From Homalodisca vitripennis (lineage: Eukaryota; Arthropoda; Insecta; Hemiptera; Cicadellidae), in contig NC_060213.1 of assembly GCF_021130785.1 (NCBI RefSeq), positions 71,258,001-71,322,000 on the forward strand: a DNA stretch of 64,000 nt. Reading direction: 5' to 3'. Shown here piece after piece: positions 1 to 13,132 of this stretch; position 1 is the stretch's first letter; every line of letters starts with the position of its first letter. The translations under genes and the position numbers were made by a program. Under the pieces are notes generated by a model that ran no database searches, had not been told where the DNA came from, and saw only the letters and a list, made by a program, of their open reading frames with translations.

Positions 1-1490
1 CTAATGAAATGCTGGTTTATACCTTCCAATTGAACCCACACTGGGTGCAGCAAAAACTTATGTGTCACGAAAATCTAAACAAACTGGATGTCCAAGAGCG
101 ACACATCACTAACAACGTTAAGACTGAAATTTACAAAATACCTATTTCCAAATACTCAAGAAAGCTCTGAAAAAAATAAAGCTTTTACATTTTAAAATAA
201 ATTCTGTTATAACGAACAAATGGAAGTTATATTAAATCGCTGTAATACCAGTTTAGTGTTGACGCAGTTGCAATAATGTATTGACTGCAAATAAATATAG
301 GAATACCAAATTTTAAAATAACATTCATATTCATTTATTTACAAATTATAATTTTTTTCAAATTATAAACAATTTTTTGCCATAACGAAAAGGAAACTTA
401 AAGAAAATAAGAGACTCATTTGGCTTCTTCGCACCAACCGTAAGATGATGAGTTGTGTTTTTAAGTTATAAAAGTTATAACAAAGCTAATTAACGAGGTA
501 AAGTTTGAACATTGTAGAGTTTCAAGATTTCTTAAATTCTGTAAGATTCACCTCAATGTATTTTGCTACTTCCGAAACTGTGTTGATATAGTTGTATTGT
601 TACAGAAAGGGGTATTATTCTATATTTATCACCTACTACTATTTTAGATAGGTTTCCTGCACAGGTATCATATACTTTCAATTTGTATTGAATGTAATAA
701 ATAATAATCATGGAATTCTACATAGATAAGTAGATTTTATCTTATTTATCTGTTTTGTACTGGTTTATATATACATAATACAGTTTAAAACAGACGTAAA
801 CAATAATGGACGTCTAAGGGATCGTTGAATTTCATACAAATTACATTATTAATTTAATATCCTGACAATTACAAAATAAAACTAAATATGAATATAAATC
901 AACACTTAAGGGCATTCCAAGCGTTACGTAGTCCCATCAGATCTATGAAGGAAACAACCTGTATACTCTGAGAGGAAGTAACCTAGTAACAAACACAGAA
1001 GAGAGGAAGCAAGAAATTAATTTTGTACGAACAGTGCAGTACATCCAAGACATTTTATGTTGTGAAAGAGTAGGATACATGACAGACACGTGTTTCAGGA
1101 CACTTCATCATAGCAAACAAGTTAGGCCAGAAAAGTTTCACATACTCATAAAAACTCCAGATGTTCCTGTAAATCTATTCTGTAACACGTTTTCAATGAA
1201 AATAAACGTTACCTAATAGGAAAATATCTGGTAGTAAAATGTAGTTAAATATATAGTTAAAGAGAATACACAGTATCCTACAAGTTATTAATTTACAATT
1301 ACATACCATATCACCCGTTAACTGTTCGTTTAGGCCAAATGTCACCTAATCGGGTACTCTTGTATGCTGATTGTAGATCCTAAAGTAAATCCAGTATTTT
1401 CTCCACCCCTTGCCATTTTTCTAGGAATATAATGGGAAGCTATGAAGGAGTATTTGATGCTTTGGGCAAAGAGGGGTTGTTGGATTACTT
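1..1490. other. AT-rich spacer, no gene seen
   Basis: No open frame with a recognisable product, no RNA gene and no repeat that I can match elsewhere in the window. Base composition becomes less AT-rich from about 1,430. Confidence 0.5.
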
Positions 1491-1493
1491 GTA

Positions 1494-1540
1494 GTGTGCA
1501 GGACTATGACTACAGGGAATGGATCATGAGTCCTGCACAC
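1494..1540. other. Hairpin, 16 bp with one bulge
   Basis: Positions 1494-1505 (GTGTGCAGGACT) are the exact reverse complement of 1529-1540. The next four bases, ATGA and TCAT, also pair once one G (1528) is bulged, leaving a loop of about 14 nt. It lies in a patch (about 1,430-1,760) that is clearly less AT-rich than its surroundings. Possible origins are a small transposon remnant or a structured transcript. No function is assigned. Confidence 0.5.
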
Positions 1541-3404
1541 TTAATCGACTGTTCTTATGGCGGTCTACCAACTTGCTACGGAGCATAAACCTAGGAGACT
1601 GTCCACAACCTTGAGGATTGCCAGGGTGGTTAGCCTACTCCTACTCCTTCACAGGCATATTTAGGTTATGGCCATGATTACAATCCGTGTCGGTGAACTG
1701 CGTTCTTATTACGTCAGTCACAGCTGTAACTTAAACGCTTAACGGAAGTTATACAATGGCATATCCTTCGTTTTGTTCTATTTTCTGTTGTTAAGCGCGT
1801 GACCTTTTGTATCTTGGAATTACCCAGTCCTTCTTATCTGAAGCGACAATGGCGATTAAAAGTTATATTCTAGTGAAAAATGAAATGATTTAGTCCACTT
1901 ACTTTCCTTCACAGGTGGAAATTCTTCGTAACATCTTATTGTTTTATTATAGGCACGCTACAATTCAAGATTGAACTTGACGACAGCTAACTGCTTTCAT
2001 TCTATTCAGTGAAATACACACAAACACAGCAAGCAATATTTAAGAATCCCAAGCAATACCATACAATACCTCCGAGCAATACAGTAGTAGTTCATATACA
2101 TATCTGTCTAGCTGAACAATCGTGGTGCAATAACAGCATGCCTGTCACTTTACAATGGAAGTTGCAGAATTGTCCAGCCTAGTATTTGTCCAGTTTTTAG
2201 ACGCACCATTGTATTCCTACGGTCAGGAACCGTAGCATCGATTTAAAAATAAACGAGAGCAGAAAGTTTCATTTTCTTTTGCAAAACCACAAGACTATGT
2301 AGACAAATATTAATTATTAATTTTATGTGTCACCCCTTCGTGAAACGTGATGAGGTGAATTGCAATCGCGTTACAATGAAATTTAGCTTAAGCAAATTTT
2401 AGTGAAATCAAGGATCCGTTTGTGAATGTTCACGGTTTTATAAAAAATAACCTTTTGTTCCCTTTAACCGTAACCGTTAGCTCACAGTTAAGTAAAAGAT
2501 TTTCTGTAAAAATACGTGTTCTCTTCAACAGAAGTTGCACTGATTATTGATGTATTCTAACCAATATCTTTTATATGTTAAGGGTAATGTGTTCATGAAA
2601 ACAGTCCGCATTATATATTTATGAAACAATATTTATATCACAACATGTTTTATTTTTTTATTTTAAAATTAAGTGAACATGTTATTGTTGAATTGTTGGC
2701 ACATTAAACTCTACTGTTAGAAAACTATTTTCGCATCCGGACCAAAAATAATATTTTACAAATATTTTTTTATACATCTACCACTAAAATGTTATAAAAT
2801 TTGTTTTTATTTCTTATAATGTTAGAAATTGGAATTTAAATTTCTTTTTACATCCATCATTTATGAATACCGTACAATATTATTGAAGAAATATTTACGT
2901 TGGAAGATAATTTGTGTTAATTAACGTTTGCTTTGCTGGATAAAATCCCAAGAATTAAAAAAAAGTTCGTATGATGTACACTTTTTAGTATTTACTCATT
3001 GTTCCCTACAAATAAATAAATGTCATACCTACACTTCTAAGCTATATGCAGCATAAATGAGGCGAAGAGGTGAAGGAGTGACAATTTAAATAGTTCACTT
3101 CCACAGACTGCAATGTCCTTGCAAGATATCAAGGTAAACTGATGTAATTCGATTACAACGTCACTGTTGTCCCCATTACCACGTTAATTTTTATCAGGAA
3201 AGGTTGTGCATGGACACTACACAATAGGTTGACATACATTAATACATTCCAGGACTGATTATATGTACCCCGTAAAATCTGTACTGAATTTTATACAAAA
3301 ATGGGCAATAAAACCATTTTAAAATATGTACCCTTAAATAATAAACGTGTTTCGGATTTTGGCTATTTAAAGTGCTCATTAACCTCTAATGCAAATAACA
3401 AACT

Positions 3405-3406
<2 letters not shown>
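1541..3406. other. Spacer; less AT-rich up to about 1,760
   Basis: 1,541-1,760 continues the less AT-rich patch without a usable reading frame. The rest is AT-rich. A 7-bp hairpin (2217-2223 with 2229-2235, CTACGGT) is too small to interpret. Nothing else is supportable. Confidence 0.4.

Positions 3407-3450
<44 letters not shown>
3407..3450. repeat. (TA)n microsatellite
   Basis: Uninterrupted TA dinucleotide run of about 44 bases. Confidence 0.95.
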
Positions 3451-3453
<3 letters not shown>

Positions 3454-4807
3454 GTCCCACTTAAACATAAAATGAAATAGTTATAATGAATCCATTGTAA
3501 TTTAGATCAATATTCCGTAATTAATGTTTTATTTTTCGAAACTGGGTTTGTATTATTTTTATAATGCTAATTAGAATAATTTAAGGGTTTGTATTAATAC
3601 ATTATACAATTATGCATGATAAATATGTAATTGTTTTTTGTGTATACTTTTTCTCCTTTCCTTTCTATTTCTTTAATTTCCATGTTCTTTTTAATATTTT
3701 TGTAGTTATAGTCATTTTCAAATGAAAGTCCAGCGAAATTGTATTTCACATCAATTTGACTTTTTTTCGTAAACATGTTATTTATATTTAAAAAAACTTA
3801 TAATTTCTTTATACCTTTTTATGTTTGACCAATATAGTAGCTTTCAGAGTTTTTTTCACATAGCTATTTTATCTTTTTAAGTTTCAAAACTAAAAATAAT
3901 ACATAATTTAAAACTAATTAATGTTTGTTTTTGAAAGAGTTTGTTGAAAAGTCCTGATCATATGAAAATTACTTTGGAGTAAATTATGATGAAAATTTTA
4001 AAATTATTTGAACCTACTAGTACTTCAATACAATAAATAAAAGTTTGGGAAAAAACTTGTATCTCAATGAGACAAAATTTAATAGTTTGTATCATTATTT
4101 TTGTGATTAAGTTCACATATTCTAGAAAATATTTATATATTATTAGAAACCTTTAGAGAGTGTCATGAAAACTTGTTCGATTTTAAATACTGTAAATTGC
4201 ATACTATTTTTAGTATTACTGTTATACTTTTTCAATATTTATAATAACTAGTTTTAACTATTTTATACTAGCAACTTTAAAATCCGTATAGGCCCACAGA
4301 GTACAGTAAGTTCTGTTCGTTATGTTTTTAGCACTGTAAATACTAATGGACTAGGGTATTCCAAGTCAATAGTCCAAATATGATACAACATCTAGTTTAA
4401 AATAGGTATACTAACTACTTTTAACAATTGACACAATAGCTAGTGGAAAGATACTCAAAATACGTGGCAAGGTTCGGTAGTTTAAATTAAGCTGATCAAA
4501 ATAAATATATTCTTCTGTAGTACAAGCAAACGGGTAACGAAACATTCTCCAAGATATGCGCTATGTATTTTATCTTAATGACATAAGCCATTTTTGAGAT
4601 ATTAGGACGATATGTGTCTCCACGTATATACATTACGATATTATGAGATTTAATGTGATATTATAACGAGATCGATAATAATTATCAGCTTTTATTGTTT
4701 CAAAGAATATCAGATTAGAAATGTTTAGAGTGTTTTAACACTAACAATCATAACGAGCGATAGTTTTGTCAGCCCATGGTGATGTACAACAGAACTACAC
4801 TCTATTA
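3451..4807. other. AT-rich spacer, no gene seen
   Basis: The short open frame on the minus strand near 3,594-3,776 is low-complexity Lys/Asn/Tyr-rich translation, as expected by chance in AT-rich DNA. Confidence 0.5.
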
Positions 4808-4925
4808 AATCAACCAAAAGATAATGGGTTGGTAGTAATTAGTTTCAACATTGTTAACTCTGCAAATTGAATTATAATGCTGGGACGGCCTTCCATCATA
4901 GAATATCATCAACAGATAATGTTAG
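4808..4925 (-). repeat. Island E, copy 1 (diverged)
   Basis: This is the most diverged of four copies of module E (others at 15.3, 49.9 and 50.9 kb). The recognisable core is GTTAACTCTGCAAATTGAAT at 4854-4873, followed by TATAATGCTGGGACGG and the TTCCATCATAGAATATCATCAAC segment. Read on the minus strand it keeps the acceptor-like TTTGCAG that all copies share. The minus-strand frame that is open in the 50-kb copies is closed by a stop here, which argues against a protein-coding role. Confidence 0.55.
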
Positions 4926-7699
4926 CACACTACTGTTCCTGTTACTTGCATCATCACTACATAGTATAATTTAAAGTAGCTTTTTGTGTTAGTCTGTTTG
5001 TGCAACCATACTTTCTAAACTACTTGATGTATTTCGATATGGTTTCATTATCGGCTTCGTTATGAACTAGGGCAAGTTTTTAAGTATTATACATGAATAT
5101 TGTAATAATATTATGTAGAGAAAAGTTTGTTTGATGCGAAAACTTTTATTCTTGTGCACTTTCATAGTGAATACTGGCTAAACATTACGACGTATGATAA
5201 AATAATGTACTACGTAACTGTGCATTACAAAAGTTTCGACAAAATAGTTCGCGGTGACACATATCTCCAAAGAATAACAAAAAATAACCATTATTATTTA
5301 AAATGTTTCTATTTTTATTACAATTTAGTAACATTATTTATTACATTAATTTCTTTTCTGCAACCTAAGTTCATCATAGAATAAGGAAAAAAGGAGGCTA
5401 AATAAACTATGGAACAAAGTATGCTAAGAACAGAGTGTTTTAAAATGGCCAAAAATATACACTTTTTTAAAGATTTTTTTGAACGTGGCAACAATGTAAA
5501 CTTACTATTGGCGTTGGAAATATAATTCATTTGAACCAGAGTTCTCAAAAAGTGCCTACGACATTGCGGGCGAAGAAGTAGGTAAAACTTACTTACTTAT
5601 AATATCATCAGCTTCTGTAATAACATCTGGCCAACATATTATCTAGAACAAATTGACAAATTTTATTGCTATATTTATTTGGTTCATTTGGAGGAATTTG
5701 ATTCATGTTTATTTCTTTGCTCATAAATTTGATTCACTAAAATTATTATAATATTTTAAAGTTATTTTCTAATCAAACTTCCCCAACAAGGTGGGTATTA
5801 TCTTTCAATTCATGTATAATGGCAAGTTACCTCCCTTTTTACCGTTCTCTGCACTTTAAGATATTCGTGTAACTCATCCTATGGGGTATGGGCAGAGGTA
5901 TACAAAGTAAAAAACGCGTTATTTTAAAATATGCAGTATGAATTTTCACAAGCAATTTGTACATTCGGCACTAAGTTAGATTAAGATGTCCTTTTTGCAA
6001 ACAGTAAGGTGTTTGCTGTGTATAAATAAACCATGTTTGTCTTATAAGGATTGGCGTGGAACAATTAATTATAGTCTATAGTCTAAAAACATTTCTTTGT
6101 GTGGGCGAAGTAACACTATTAGCATCATGTAGTAATTTAATTTCTACAAAACGTTTTAAAACATTTATGTTTTCACATTGAATTAAATAAAGTTCATTCA
6201 GGACGGTTCTAAAATAGCCACACTTTTAAAATATTGAAAATAAAGAAATTACTTTTATCATTGTAGATAGATATCATGCACAATTAATAGATGCTTTATA
6301 AAAATTTAAATTAAATTTTTTTAATAAAATATGTATAAAAGATCTCAGTCATAAATATTTGAATTACATATTTAACATACAGCCTATGATTTGAATTTAA
6401 GGCACAACCAATCAATTGTATTAAATATTGTTTAAGCGAACACGCGATTCTATCTTAATTCAATAAGAATGAAAGTTATTATTTCACTTTATTTTGTGTA
6501 GTACTTAGACGTTCAGTTTATATTTTTATAAAACTATTTATTTTGCAACGTAATTAAGAAATAATGTATATATTTGTTTAATAATATTCAAAAGTTTGAA
6601 ATCATGTTATCAAAAGAACAAAATTAGTTTTAAATTAGTTATTTACAGTTACATAATTACTAACCCAAGTAAAATCACGAAACTATATTATTTTTATGAA
6701 ATATGTGTAACCAAACAATGTTTGTGTTAGTAATAAAATTATACTTCCTTTAAAAATAGTAAAACTAAGGATTGTTTTAAATATTTTTACAGAAAGAGGT
6801 GTTTATGGAATCTTATATAAAAATAATAAACACGCTACTCTTTTTGGATATTTCAGTAAGTTTTACTTCTTTTCCAGTGATTCTTCTTTATAAGTCTAGA
6901 ATATGTATAAAGTTTTAACATTACTGTTATGACAATTACTTACACAGACACTAAAATGTAAAAATAAAAACAGAACATAGACAGGAAAACAAGCGTTTTA
7001 AAACTTAGATTTTTGGGACGTTTTTCTTTAGTTAAGCTTTTTCATTAAGTATTTTTAACATTGCAACTCTTTTTTTTATTGCCCTTGCATATTCAAGAAT
7101 GATATAATTCAAGCGATTAATAAAGTTTAAGTTTGTAATTAGTATAAAGTTCAGGTTATAAATATTTCGTTTAAAATCTGTTATAATAATTAGGTTAGTT
7201 AAATCCAAGAAAAGGCCTCAAAAAAGCTATTGTGTATAAATAATTTAAAAAGAGGAGGACCTAATTTTACAATCCCTTCATCCTGCTCACATCTGTAAAA
7301 TCTGTTTTGCTATTTTATTGGCAATGTGTTAATAATGAATACCATACGTATTACGTTACACTTTATCAAACTCAGTCTTCATATACGGTGTAGGTTTTTG
7401 TTGTGATACGTACCCATTATTAATATAAGACGATGGCTATCCATAAGTGGGTTACTTATGATAGTCTACTGTCATGAGATTAAGACACTCACAAATGTAA
7501 TAACTTTCTCTGAACAAACTAAAGTCAACTTCTTCAAGCTCTAAGTATTGTAGAAAAGCCACAAAAGAGGCTTTGGAGTACTTAATAGTTACATTTAATG
7601 TAGAATCAATAAAAAACTACAATTTATTGTGACTTTAAAGCTAAAAATTTATATTACCAATATATTGGTTTTATCTATGAAATATAATATAGATATTAT
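4926..7699. other. AT-rich spacer, no gene seen
   Basis: Two overlapping opposite-strand open frames near 5.1-5.55 kb have low-complexity translations and no recognisable domain. No further module copy was found by eye, though diverged D or Q modules may be hidden here. Confidence 0.45.
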
Positions 7700-7782
7700 A
7701 CGTGGACATTTTTTCACATTCATAATTAAAATTTTTGATCATAAGTTGTTCAACGTATGATATTTATGATTATGATTATGAA
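7700..7782. repeat. 83-bp sharp-edged repeat R, copy 1
   Basis: It matches 13,050-13,132 with one mismatch (G at 7,757 within ATTTTTGATC, T in the other copy), while the flanks on both sides are unrelated. It begins with CGTGGACATTTTTTCACATT after a shared A and ends ...GATTATGATTATGAA. It folds well: ATCATA/TATGAT encloses GTTG-TT-CAAC, and the outer TTCATAAT pairs with ATTATGAA. There is no terminal inverted repeat of transposon type and no clear target-site duplication. Confidence 0.85.
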
Positions 7783-10495
7783 TACTATTCAGGATACATT
7801 TAAAGAATATGTTTATTCAAACCTATAAAATATAAATGTAGCTTAATTTCAAAGTATAATTTGGCTCGTAATTTGTACGGTTAACATTTGGTCTCATTAA
7901 TAAAGTTCATACAATTTTACTCGTTACACGTATAGGCTATATCACTTTGATTATGATTCTGATAACGAAGGTGTCCACAGAAAATTTTAATAATTATATC
8001 TTTAAGCGATTGTCAAAATTAAGTCAAGAAAACAGGGATGCAAGGATTTTACTAGGAAGCTACACCTATTGGTTTCTGTTATTTTGATTAATCAATAAAT
8101 GAACTAAAGAAATCTAGAGATTGAAGTAAATCACGAGTATTTGTCTAGTTGTGTATATAATTGGGATATTAAACTCATTTGATTAACGTTCCTTTCAAAA
8201 ATACGTGTACAGTGTGCCAATAACTTCAATTATGTTTTTACATGATTTTACAAATACGATTATGTATATGATTACTAAGTAAACGCGTTCATTTAGTTTT
8301 AAATCAACTAAATGTGGACGTCAACAATAAAATTATATTGTGATTAAGATTGTCTTGCTATATACCAAGCATCATGTAAGTGACAATTTCTTGAATAATT
8401 AACTTTTGCGGAATAAACACCTAATTAAAGATACGCTGTTTTGAAAAACTACGCTGAATTGGATACAATATTAAAACAAATACAAACGTTTTCAACAAAA
8501 AAGTATTATTTAGCCTGTTAAGAGTTATCGTGTTGTTAAAATCGTTAGTTAATCAACAAAATATTTATGGCACCTGTCATTATTTATTGGAAATCTAATA
8601 GTGAATGCCTTCAAATGTTTTGAAATTAAATTCTTGAGAAAGGTTACTCATTAACATAGAATTTTCGATTACAGTAAAGATATTTAAAAATTGCTGGCTA
8701 CAATCTTATTTAAAAGATTCGGTTTAGTAAAATTGTTGTTATCTTGTAGATATTTGAAATAATTTATTCCTATGATATGAGATTTACAAATGCACTTTAA
8801 ACTATACATGGCAACGTAATTTCATTTCCATAGCATAAAATTTCAAAGCAGAATTATTATACATCAAACATAAAAAACCAAACAACGTTTGCTTTTCCAA
8901 CAGTCTTTAATTATATAATATGGTTACAAAATATAAAAACCAAAATAATCGATAACTTACATTACATAATAAAAAAAGAAATAAATTAAGGAAATGAAAC
9001 CATATACTCGTAGACAAATATACTCTCTTTTCTAAATGTAATTACTTTAAAATCCAAAGTGATCCATTTAAACACCTGGGAATGAAAAGTGTGGGTGAAA
9101 CTGCTCTCCACTGACCACAGCTCCGTGTGAAACTTAGCGGAAAGTTACACAAGCAAATTGCAACACAGTGGAGTGTTATATTGCACCCATATTTAGTTAC
9201 TTTAATCCGCCTGAGTGTTTCTACCTACCTCACAGTTACACTTCGGTTCCCTTATAAATTAGCTCATTCTAGGAAAAAAAAAAACTCTCACATACTAGGA
9301 GTTAACTCTTTTTTCATACTTTCAAAAGTACTAGATTTATTGCTTTTATTTCACCTCCAAATTCGTTACAATACCGTCAATATGTGTTACATAAAGAAAA
9401 ATATCAGTTTTAAGATGTGTTGCAATAGAGTTCAAACACCGGAAATAGTTATTAAGAAAAATATTATTTCAATTGAAGTTCCTATGTGCAAGAATTGTAT
9501 TACAAATACAACTTCATATAGGAATACATAATTCATTCCCCATGTTCTATCAAAATTAATATTACCGTATCTCAAAATTAAAAATTGGATGAAGGAATTA
9601 TCAAATATCCTTTCCAATCCATATGGACATACATATTTAGAAATAAGAATCGAACTGAGCTTAATTATTTTACAATAATAGCATCAAGGAAAGAACAGAA
9701 TTTATTTTTCCTTCATTTCGTGTGTCATTAACTTTGAACAGATTAAGAGGTAAAAATGTTAAAATAAATAGATTAGTGTCTGTTTTATAATACTGTTTCA
9801 AAAACGGAGTTTAACTATCTTCGTGCACAATAATTTGGAACATAGTACATGAATTCAATAGGGAGAGATTTTAATGTGTGTCACGTTATGGTTAAAATAA
9901 AATTACGATTATGGTTACCTGGATTTCCTTCTGTTGACATGATTATAAGGTAGAAGATGCCCTCATTAGCTGCGGGAAGTGAACAAAGTTTAATAGTTTA
10001 ATCAAACAGTATGGGATCTCGTAATAAACTCTGTGTAGTGAATACCTAAAACATGTCTATTCTTCCTTTCAACAATGCAATGTATAATATAACGAATATT
10101 CGTTTTTTTCTATATATCACTAATTTATATAGGTAACTAATAGTCCTAACCATCTAAACAGAGAGTTGAATAAAATAAATAAATAAACAATTATCATTAC
10201 TTCAAATATTATAGCGAGTCTGAAGAACAAAATAGTTAAGTCGGTTCCTTATCAGTAGAGTGTTGGCGTGTAAAGTTTTATAATATTCTGGTATTCAAAA
10301 AATTCGAGCTACATTATAAACTGTTATGATTGCTATAACTGACAAGATATATGAATAATAAAAATAAATTATTAATTTATGAAATATGTTGAAATGTTTT
10401 GGTATTATATTATTTGTGTATCTATGAATCAATTTTTTACATTAAGGTTACTTCATTATACATACACATATCTAATATTAACAATTAACAGTGTA
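7783..10495. other. AT-rich spacer, no gene seen
   Basis: The longest open frame of the window (134 codons, 9,127-9,531 plus strand) starts at GTG rather than ATG and has no recognisable domain. I treat it as chance. Nothing else is supportable. Confidence 0.45.
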
Positions 10496-10605
10496 GTCAG
10501 TACAGACAGTCTAATGCTATAACTGTGGCCTCGCAAACTGTAAAGACAAGGATGGAGAGGAATATATCACTTCCAAAGGCTAATTACTATTTTCCCTACT
10601 TGCTT
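10496..10605 (-). repeat. Island M, copy 1 of 5
   Basis: This is a diverged copy of module M. GTCAGTACAGACAGTCTAAT and GGCCTCGCA align to CAGTACAGTAAGGCTACATAAT and GGCCTGGCA of the 37.4-kb copy. GAGAGGAATATATCACTTCC and TATTTTCCCTACTTGCTTA follow in the same order as there. All five M copies have the same orientation. Confidence 0.55.
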
Positions 10606-11539
10606 AAATATTCAAAATATCAATATATCATTGACTATAACTAATGTTTTCTTTCCTTTTGTTCAGTTAAAGGATGCCTAAGTTATTTTTATTTATTTTT
10701 AAAAAGAAGGAAGGTGCAAGATTTTAGTACCGCCCGATAAATTGTTCAGTATGAAATTCGTGTATATTTTACAGCGGAACAGTATGTTGAAAGTAATTTT
10801 TTTTTTATTTACGTATAAAAGATGACCATATGGTTTATGGGATTCGTAACGTAGTTATGTTTAAAGTTTGCAGTTGGTGATGTATAGTTTGAAATGGTAA
10901 CAGGAATTTGGAAATTTTTCGTTGCTATATGTTACAAAAGGTATAACGTAAGTTATAATAGATTTTGTAACATATAACGATGGCAAATGTATGAAATCCT
11001 ATTTCAGTAACACTGCACAACTGGGGTTGTAATAAACTATTTACAGCCAGGACTGGACGTTCTGTGCATATTTCAGCACTATCTATCTCTAGTAAACTGG
11101 CTTTAGTTACTCAATAATCCGATTTCTTCCCCTTTGAATTTCAGCATAGTGTACACTCTACTTCATGTATTCGAACTTGAAGAAAGGGTCTGTGTATTGT
11201 AATAGAGCATATTGAAACCAGATCCAATTAATTTTTGATACAGTACTTTATAAATACTGCGTTTAAGATGAAAACTCAAAATTACCTTTCAGAATAAATA
11301 CACTACAATTTAAACAATTGTAATTTAACATATAATGGTCTCTTAGTTTGTTATTATCTATTTAATTCCAAAGAAATAAAGCGTTTTAGTTCTGAAAAAT
11401 AAAACAGAAGTTCAGGAACTTGTAGAAGAAAAGTACAAATATTGGGTTTTTACTCTTATTACGTAACAGGATAATGATAAGAAGCTGCTGTTATAAACTA
11501 ACTATACTACCCACAGGGACTCATATTTTATAAGAGTAA
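10606..11539. other. AT-rich spacer, no gene seen
   Basis: No reading frame, RNA gene or module copy recognised. Confidence 0.45.
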
Positions 11540-12180
11540 GTGGACAGCGACCACGCGGTTACCCGAGCCAAGTTTGCCATTACTTACATTGGATTTTATT
11601 TTATTTCCTTTTTAAATGAGATTCCACATTTTTACATTAATGGCTACTCTAGGCTAACCTATTTTACTTCGGAGACTGGAAATTCCAGTGCTAGTCGCGC
11701 TTATTTTTTCCATATCTATCTGTTCTGTATATCAACCTCTCTTTTTCTCTTTACATCCCGTCTTTATCCTTTCTTCCGTATCTTCTACTTCGTAAGTGAT
11801 TGTCTGGAGAGTAATCGGCACAGCTGAGGATGGCCAAGGGAGTGCACAACGTCTAGGGGATAACCTCGGACCTCTCATGGTTGGTGTGCTATGTCAATTT
11901 GTTCTGGGGACGGGTCACTTTAGTGGGGATCTGGAGCCAGTTACTCAGGTTCTTCATTAAGTCGTGTGACACGGACCGAGAGGACGGACTCTGCGTTGGC
12001 ACAGGCAAAACGCTCTCTGTCCGGGACGGAAAAAACGAAGACTGGATACACCTGACCTGCACCTTGTCGTACGACGCAGAGTTAAATCTTACGGACACAA
12101 TAAAAACTTCTTAGAAATAGTCTTATCCCTTCAGGAAGACTGGCTTTAATTAATCGCTTCGCTGAAGGTAAGATCACCAA
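11540..12180. other. GC-richer patch, possible old retroelement tail
   Basis: Composition is markedly less AT-rich than on either side. Open frames occur on both strands (11,540-11,827 and 11,881-12,114 plus; 11,889-12,098 minus), but none has a recognisable domain, and two overlap in antisense. A segment GCTGAGGATGGCCAAGG followed by ACAACGTC near 11,823-11,853 recalls the CTGAAGATGGCC...CGAAACGTC tail motif common in arthropod retroelements. That link is inference from memory. A lost host exon is an alternative. Confidence 0.3.
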
Positions 12181-13049
12181 CCCACTATGGATCAAACCGA
12201 TAGTACAGGGGAAGAGCACAGTATATAGGAGTAGATACAAATAAGATGTCAGGATCTATTTTATATTCATAGTACACAATTTGTGCATAGGTAAAATATT
12301 TCCACTAAAATGCTTGTAGCCCAAGTTCCTAAATACAAATGCAGGTTCTAAGATCTTTGAGTCTCTAGACACCGTTAGGATATTAGCGATGGACAGTCCT
12401 ATGTCTTTAAAACTAAATAAATCCAAAATATAATATAACCCCAAAATATAATGTTATAAGAAACTGAAAATTGCAACTTAATATACTGTTTGGCGAGTGC
12501 ATTGATTTACAAAATTGAAGTCCCGAAATTTCAAATTATTGCTTCTAACATATTTGAGGCAATAAGACTATAGTATAGTTTAAATCATAGATATTGCAGG
12601 TCATTTTGTTAAGAGGGAGGTTAGACAGGATGTAGAAAATACACATATATCAAATGATGTCAAACTATTGTAATCTAAGGTGGGGAAGCTACAGCTGGAA
12701 TCTCTAAAAAGAATTCAATTATAAAAAACTACCTAACTCAGGCAATTTCCGCAATCAGTTTCCAGTGATTGAAAGAGGAATTGATGTGAATGGCCAAATT
12801 AACCTACCAAATCAATTCTCCTAATATTTTATTTTCCCATATAGATTAGCCTTAAAGTTGTTTTAAGTTATACGTTATAAAAGATGTTTATTTCTGAGAA
12901 AATATAGCCTAAAATACATTTTTTTGCTAAATTAAATGACAGAATTACTTTTATATTAAAATGCACTATAAAATGTTGGTTTTTACCATCAACAAAGCCA
13001 TGACTCTTAATTATGAACTAGCTTTACATCCGAGATATCAATTTGCGCA
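12181..13049. other. AT-rich spacer, no gene seen
   Basis: The minus-strand 62-codon open frame at 12,256-12,444 has no recognisable product. Confidence 0.45.
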
Positions 13050-13132
13050 ACGTGGACATTTTTTCACATTCATAATTAAAATTTTTTATCATAAGTTGTT
13101 CAACGTATGATATTTATGATTATGATTATGAA
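13050..13132. repeat. 83-bp sharp-edged repeat R, copy 2
   Basis: Same 83 bp as 7,700-7,782 with one substitution, same orientation, unrelated flanks. The stem ATCATA-A-GTTG-TT-CAAC-G-TATGAT is identical in both copies. Confidence 0.85.

Noticed and set aside
9127..9531. 134-codon open frame, plus strand
   Set aside because: Starts at GTG, composition like random AT-rich translation, no domain, no splice or poly(A) context.
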